Shown here: piece by piece, positions 61,428 to 64,000 of the stretch
How positions within the stretch are numbered: the stretch's first letter is position 1
Layout: each line of letters starts with the position of its first letter
Assembly: GCA_944383765.1 (NCBI GenBank)
Contig: CALWQT010000001.1
Span: 434,001-498,000, forward strand
Origin: an uncultured Lachnospiraceae bacterium
Lineage (GTDB): Bacteria > Bacillota > Clostridia > Lachnospirales > Lachnospiraceae
Direction of reading: 5' to 3'
DNA length: 64,000 bases
The notes under the pieces: generated by a model
The model's database searches: none
What the model saw: the letters and a program-made list of their open reading frames with translations, nothing else
What the model was told of the DNA's origin: nothing
Program-made: the position numbers and the translations under genes

Positions 61428-62768
61428 ATGAATCAGGACTTGACTAACGGACCTATAGCAAAATCTTTATTTTTATTTGCCCTTCCTATGATATTAGGAA
61501 ACATGCTCCAACAACTTTACAATATCGCCGATACGTTGATCGTCGGACGCTTTTTAGGGTCCAACGCTTTAGCTGCCGTAGGCTCCTCCTATACGCTGAT
61601 GACCTTCCTGACTTCCATTTTGCTGGGATTGTGTATGGGAAGCGGAGCACTGTTTTCCATCCGCTATGGAGAAAAAAATCTTGATGGTCTCCGGTCCTCC
61701 CTGTTCCTTTCTTTCCTGATGATCGGCTGCTTCACGATTTTATTAAACCTTGCTGCTTTCATCTGGATTGATCCTATCATGAGATTTCTTCAGGTTCCTT
61801 CGTCTATTTACAACATGATGAGAGATTATCTCTGGGTTATTTTCTGGGGCATCAGTGCCACATTCCTGTATAACTACTTTGCTTCCCTGCTTCGGGCAAT
61901 CGGGAATTCTACGGTTCCTCTGCTATTCCTGGCTATATCCGCCTGCCTGAATATTATACTGGATCTGCTGTTTGTCATTACTTTTTCCTGGGGAGTCGCG
62001 GGAGCAGCTTCTGCTACTGTAATATCCCAGTTTGTTTCCGGAATCGGTATCACTCTGTATGCACTGATCCGTTTTCCCGACCTGTATCCCCAGAAACGTC
62101 ATAGGGTCTTTTCCACAAAAGTTCTGGCAGAAATCTCACAGTTTTCTTTTCTTACCTGTATCCAGCAGTCTGTTATGAATTTTGGAATTCTGATGGTTCA
62201 GGGACTGGTCAACAGCTTTGGAACGGTGATCATGGCTGCTTTTGCTGCCGGTGTCAAAATTGATTCCTTTGCCTACATGCCAGTTCAGGATTTCGGAAAT
62301 GCTTTTTCCACTTTTGTCGCGCAAAACTACGGTGCTGGAAAAAAAGACCGTATCCGCCAAGGAATCCGCATTGCCGTGATCTCTTCTGTTTGTTTCTGCC
62401 TGACCATTTCTTTTCTGGTATTTTTATTTGCACGGCCTCTGATGCTTATTTTTATACAGGAAAATGAAACAGAAATCCTCCATGCCGGAATTACCTACCT
62501 TCGCATGGAAGGTGCTTTTTATTGTGGTATTGGCTGTCTGTTCCTGCTATATGGTTTTTACCGTGCCGTAAAACGTCCGGAAATGTCAGTAGTACTCACC
62601 GTCATCTCTCTGGGCACCAGAGTAGGGCTTGCTTATCTGTTATCCGCCATACCTTCCATCGGTGTATATGGTATCTGGGTATCTGTCCCCATTGGCTGGT
62701 TTCTGGCCGATATAACCGGCTTCATCTACTACCGGATCAAGAGTCGGAAAGGCCTTCTTCTCTCATAA
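61428..62768 (+). CDS. MATE family efflux transporter
   Basis: A 446-residue exporter with about twelve transmembrane helices in two similar halves. Typical landmarks: MNQDLTNGPIAKSLFLFALP, MILGNMLQQLYNIADTLIVGRFLG (N-half) and a second-half QSVMNFGILMVQGLVNSFG plus NFGAGKK-like QNYGAGKKDR. These are hallmarks of the Na+/H+-coupled drug exporter branch. GAGGTG precedes the start. Confidence 0.94.
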   Translation: MNQDLTNGPIAKSLFLFALPMILGNMLQQLYNIADTLIVGRFLGSNALAAVGSSYTLMTFLTSILLGLCMGSGALFSIRYGEKNLDGLRSSLFLSFLMIGCFTILLNLAAFIWIDPIMRFLQVPSSIYNMMRDYLWVIFWGISATFLYNYFASLLRAIGNSTVPLLFLAISACLNIILDLLFVITFSWGVAGAASATVISQFVSGIGITLYALIRFPDLYPQKRHRVFSTKVLAEISQFSFLTCIQQSVMNFGILMVQGLVNSFGTVIMAAFAAGVKIDSFAYMPVQDFGNAFSTFVAQNYGAGKKDRIRQGIRIAVISSVCFCLTISFLVFLFARPLMLIFIQENETEILHAGITYLRMEGAFYCGIGCLFLLYGFYRAVKRPEMSVVLTVISLGTRVGLAYLLSAIPSIGVYGIWVSVPIGWFLADITGFIYYRIKSRKGLLLS

Positions 62769-62769
62769 C

Positions 62770-62797
62770 AAAAAGCGCATCAAACGCTGCGCTTTTT
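62770..62797. terminator. Bidirectional terminator
   Basis: AAAAAGCGCA/TGCGCTTTTT stem with an eight-base loop between MATE and dgaF. Confidence 0.85.
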
Positions 62798-62823
62798 ATT
62801 ATTCAATACTCTCCCCCACTGGA

Positions 62824-63558
62824 TTATACCAGTTCTTTTACAATTGCCAACAGAGTCTTAACATCTTCTGTTCTTGTATTTCCAGTCTCTTTATCGATAA
62901 TAGAGCTGTATACATGAGGAATCACTTTTTCCACACCTGCATTCAGGATGATTTCCATGATTTCACGGAAGTTCTCCAAGTCAATGCCGCCGGTCGGCTC
63001 AAGAACAAAATTATTTCTTGCACATGCCTCAGCTACTGCTTTCAGCTCATCTTTGCATTTCAGTCCGCCCATTGGGAAGAATTTAATGGAATTTCCACCC
63101 ATTTCCTTGATCATAGCAATTGCTGTATCTACCGGAACAATAGCAGGTTCTTTACAGTCTTTGGAAATCGGGCCTGTAGAAATCTTTACCATTCCAGGAG
63201 TTCCTGTAGGGGATACCAGAGAGTTGATGTGAGCATCATCATTGCCTACATTTGCTCTTGTATATCCGACTGCAGAAAATACCTGGTTAAAATGATTAGC
63301 TTTAATCTCTTTTGCAATATCTCCAACTGCCTTCCACTGTGCAGGATTTCCTCCGCCCAAGCCAACTGATACATTGCCTTCCAGAACTTCCATGTATTTC
63401 TTCATGTCTTCTACTGCACTTGCAACATCCGGATAGTTAGCAGACAGAACACCTACTGCTACATGCTTCTCTGCTGCTTCATAAATCTCTTTTGCATTTT
63501 CCAGGCTGCCAGCCAGAACATTTAAACATACTCTTCCATTGTAATAATTGATAGCCAT
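62824..63558 (-). CDS. dgaF: 2-dehydro-3-deoxy-6-phosphogluconate aldolase, DgaF type
   Basis: A 244-residue TIM-barrel aldolase expected to split KDGP into pyruvate and glyceraldehyde 3-phosphate, as in D-glucosaminate catabolism. GLGGGNPAQWKAV, NSIKFFPMGGLKCKDEL (active Lys region) and LEPTGGIDLENF match DgaF-type proteins. GGAGGG precedes the ATG and only four bases separate it from the upstream dgaE stop. Confidence 0.85.
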   Translation of the reverse strand: MAINYYNGRVCLNVLAGSLENAKEIYEAAEKHVAVGVLSANYPDVASAVEDMKKYMEVLEGNVSVGLGGGNPAQWKAVGDIAKEIKANHFNQVFSAVGYTRANVGNDDAHINSLVSPTGTPGMVKISTGPISKDCKEPAIVPVDTAIAMIKEMGGNSIKFFPMGGLKCKDELKAVAEACARNNFVLEPTGGIDLENFREIMEIILNAGVEKVIPHVYSSIIDKETGNTRTEDVKTLLAIVKELV

Positions 63559-63562
63559 GTTA

Positions 63563-64000
63563 TTATCCCTCCATAATCTTTTTCAGTTTTTCAATAATCA
63601 GTTCCTTATCTCCCTCAACCAAAGGTCTGGGATCGAAATCAATCATGCCAAGATTTAAAAATTCTGTTCTGCAACGAACAGTAGGATTTCCAGCTTTCAG
63701 TTCTTCATTGATCTGAGCTGCTGTCTTATCCGTATTTGCAGGATCTACCGTCAGTCTGGCCCGATAGATTGCTCTTCCTGCCTCATCCTGTACCTGAACT
63801 GCTTTCAGACCGGAAATTTTATTCATCTCTTCTACCAGATACTGCACCTTGGCAATATTTTTCTGGACTTCCGCCTCTCTGTCTTTGTGTTCATACTGAT
63901 CCAGTGCTTTCAGAAGTCCCATAATCATTTCTTTTCCTACTTTCATAGGACGGCCAATACCATGATACTGCTCTCTGGCATAACCGATCAATTCCTTTTT
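63563..64000 (-). CDS. dgaE: D-glucosaminate-6-phosphate ammonia-lyase, DgaE type (N-terminus beyond window)
   Basis: The last 146 codons of a PLP-dependent SelA-like enzyme; the 5' part lies outside. Visible: GIGRPMKVGKEMIMGLLKAL and the small domain with PTVRCRTEFLNLGMIDFDPRPL, a C-terminal fold shared with SelA and DgaE. The function call rests on the coupled DgaF-type aldolase gene and on this C-terminal fold, not on the catalytic Lys, which is outside. Confidence 0.75.
   Translation of the reverse strand, partial: KKELIGYAREQYHGIGRPMKVGKEMIMGLLKALDQYEHKDREAEVQKNIAKVQYLVEEMNKISGLKAVQVQDEAGRAIYRARLTVDPANTDKTAAQINEELKAGNPTVRCRTEFLNLGMIDFDPRPLVEGDKELIIEKLKKIMEG

Noticed and set aside
1..64000. 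CRISPR array, prophage, insertion sequences or integrative element
   Set aside because: I saw no regularly spaced repeats, transposase, integrase, recombinase, relaxase or phage structural genes; all open frames of size match chromosomal families.

Overview
This window looks like chromosomal DNA of a Gram-positive, low-to-mid GC Firmicute. The best fit is Clostridia, family Lachnospiraceae (gut anaerobe). Grounds: AGGAGG-type ribosome sites before nearly every gene; canonical sigma-A promoters with 16-17 bp spacers; a T-box leader before leuS; a fused pyruvate:ferredoxin oxidoreductase; the yqfC/yqfD sporulation pair beside phoH-ybeY; VanW-family and SH3/NlpC envelope proteins; and a Cys/Gly-rich microprotein of a type known from this group. 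I cannot name the species. I saw no tRNA or rRNA genes, CRISPR array, transposase, integrase or phage genes. Gene content is mostly chromosomal core plus transport and peptidase modules, and most genes are on the minus strand.

Layout. 1-6.3 kb: a cut-off zinc-ribbon-like gene, a cytidylate-kinase-like gene coupled to an SH3/NlpC-P60 cell-wall hydrolase, an M19 dipeptidase, and an SLH protein with a shortened HlyD-type adaptor. 6.4-8.9 kb: patatin phospholipase and cardiolipin synthase. 9-11 kb (plus strand): a DUF362 ferredoxin-like protein and a DUF368 (PopT-type) membrane protein. 11.1-19.9 kb: a peptide ABC transporter operon (permeases, binding protein, two ATPases) that continues into an M20 dipeptidase and a uroporphyrinogen-decarboxylase/MtaA-like protein, with a GntR/FCD regulator beyond. 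Divergent pepT follows at 20.1 kb. 21.4-24.8 kb: a GntR(YtrA)-ABC-permease operon with a probable autoregulatory operator. 24.9-29 kb: a small acidic lipoprotein and nifJ. 29.2-36.9 kb: VanW protein, PHP phosphoesterase, AI-2E permease, AlaX-like editing protein, the Cys-rich microprotein cluster and an L,D-transpeptidase. 37-48 kb: a catA-type acetyltransferase, leuS with its T-box, and a second peptide ABC operon carrying an S9 peptidase. 48.2-52 kb: fructose operon fruK-fruA-deoR. 52.1-57 kb: yqfC-yqfD-phoH-ybeY-DUF3048 lipoprotein and a half-size flippase-like membrane protein. 57.1-61.4 kb: rpsU, alaS with a 44-residue membrane microprotein, and an LprI-domain lipid-anchored or membrane protein. 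61.4-64 kb: a MATE exporter and the end of a dgaE-dgaF pair.

How they work together. Peptide import and hydrolysis dominate: two complete Opp/Dpp-type importers each share an operon with a peptidase (M20, S9), and pepT and an M19 dipeptidase lie nearby, giving a route from imported peptides to amino acids. leuS sits directly downstream of the second importer and is itself gated by a leucine (CUG) T-box. Fructose and probably D-glucosaminate feed glycolysis, and NifJ converts the pyruvate to acetyl-CoA.

Several genes are shorter than 60 codons and easy to miss: rpsU (57128-57304), a 48-residue basic protein (35193-35339, minus) and a 44-residue membrane protein before alaS (60098-60232). The least explained part is 34.86-36.15 kb: a 16-cysteine, 76-residue microprotein, the 48-residue microgene and two co-transcribed small proteins of unknown function.
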